A stretch of 6,078 nucleotides of DNA from Chloroflexota bacterium. GTDB lineage: Bacteria; Chloroflexota; Limnocylindria; Limnocylindrales; CSP1-4. Each line of letters opens with the position of its first letter. Within the stretch, counting starts at the first letter, position 1. The stretch covers positions 1 to 6,078 of the forward strand of contig DAIDTV010000058.1 in the NCBI GenBank assembly GCA_027457005.1, read 5' to 3'. This document shows, in pieces, positions 5,980 through 6,078 of this stretch. The notes under the pieces are model-generated. The model did no database searches. It was not told the DNA's origin and worked only from the letters and a program-made list of their open reading frames with translations. The position numbers and the translations under genes were made by a program.

Positions 5980-6078
5980 AGCCCGGCCGGCTTCCGGCGT
6001 CCGGGCCGGGCACCGTCGCGCCGCCGCCGGCAGCGGCGTCCAATTCGGACCTGGGGGCGAACGGGTCGCCGAACAGGC
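5978..6078 (-). CDS. 3' end of an upstream gene, product unidentified (possibly lspA by context)
   Basis: Reading the minus strand from 6076, an open frame of 32 codons ends at TAG 5980-5978. It begins LFGDPFAPRSELDAAAGGG and finishes with a Gly/Pro-rich tail. About 29 of 32 codons end in G or C, higher than in the frame that begins at 6078, and the stop directly abuts the first rluD start codon, as expected for an operon partner. The fragment has no diagnostic motif. In many bacteria the gene before rluD is lspA (lipoprotein signal peptidase), and a hydrophilic tail after its last membrane helix would fit, but nothing visible proves it. Confidence 0.5.
   Translation of the reverse strand, partial: LFGDPFAPRSELDAAAGGGATVPGPDAGSRPG

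Overview
This is ordinary, very GC-rich (roughly 70% or more by eye) bacterial chromosome. It is packed with housekeeping genes, all on the minus strand. In transcription order (high to low coordinates) they are: the 3' end of an unidentified gene, rluD, gmk, priA, def, fmt, and the first 41 codons of a probable rlmN. I see no mobile element, CRISPR array, RNA gene or phage-like segment, and no stretch over 300 bases without a gene. The gene order resembles the widespread bacterial cluster gmk-(rpoZ-coaBC)-priA-def-fmt-(rsmB)-rlmN, with rpoZ, coaBC and rsmB absent from their usual places. The GC content, the protein style (for example a guanylate kinase P-loop reading GPSGVGKD) and the gene order make me favour a high-GC member of the Chloroflexota. 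This is an inference; an actinobacterial or other high-GC origin is not excluded.

Layout. 6078-5978: C-terminal tail of an upstream gene, whose TAG directly abuts the first possible rluD start. 5977-4997: rluD, a 23S rRNA pseudouridine synthase with an S4 domain. 5000-4380: gmk, guanylate kinase, coupled to rluD through an ATGA overlap. 4376-1824: priA, the replication-restart protein, starting 3 nt after the gmk stop. 1823-1719: the only real intergenic gap, 105 nt, with a possible -10 element placed for a leaderless def transcript and three CGAAC repeats spaced exactly 10 bp. 1718-1197: def, peptide deformylase. 1200-121: fmt, Met-tRNA formyltransferase, in a GTGA overlap with def. 124-1: probable rlmN start, in an ATGA overlap with fmt.

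How the genes work together. fmt and def are the two ends of the N-formylmethionine cycle: Fmt formylates initiator Met-tRNA and Def removes the formyl group from nascent proteins. rluD and probable rlmN modify 23S rRNA. gmk supplies GDP for GTP synthesis, and priA restarts stalled replication forks. The window therefore looks like one or two co-transcribed units for translation and nucleotide/DNA maintenance, split at the priA-def gap.

I found no new system. The most interesting point is inside priA: the helicase Walker A lysine is an arginine (GVTGAGRT). This is the same class of substitution as the laboratory E. coli priA300 (K230R) allele, which keeps primosome assembly but loses helicase activity, while the rest of the helicase core and all eight zinc cysteines look intact.
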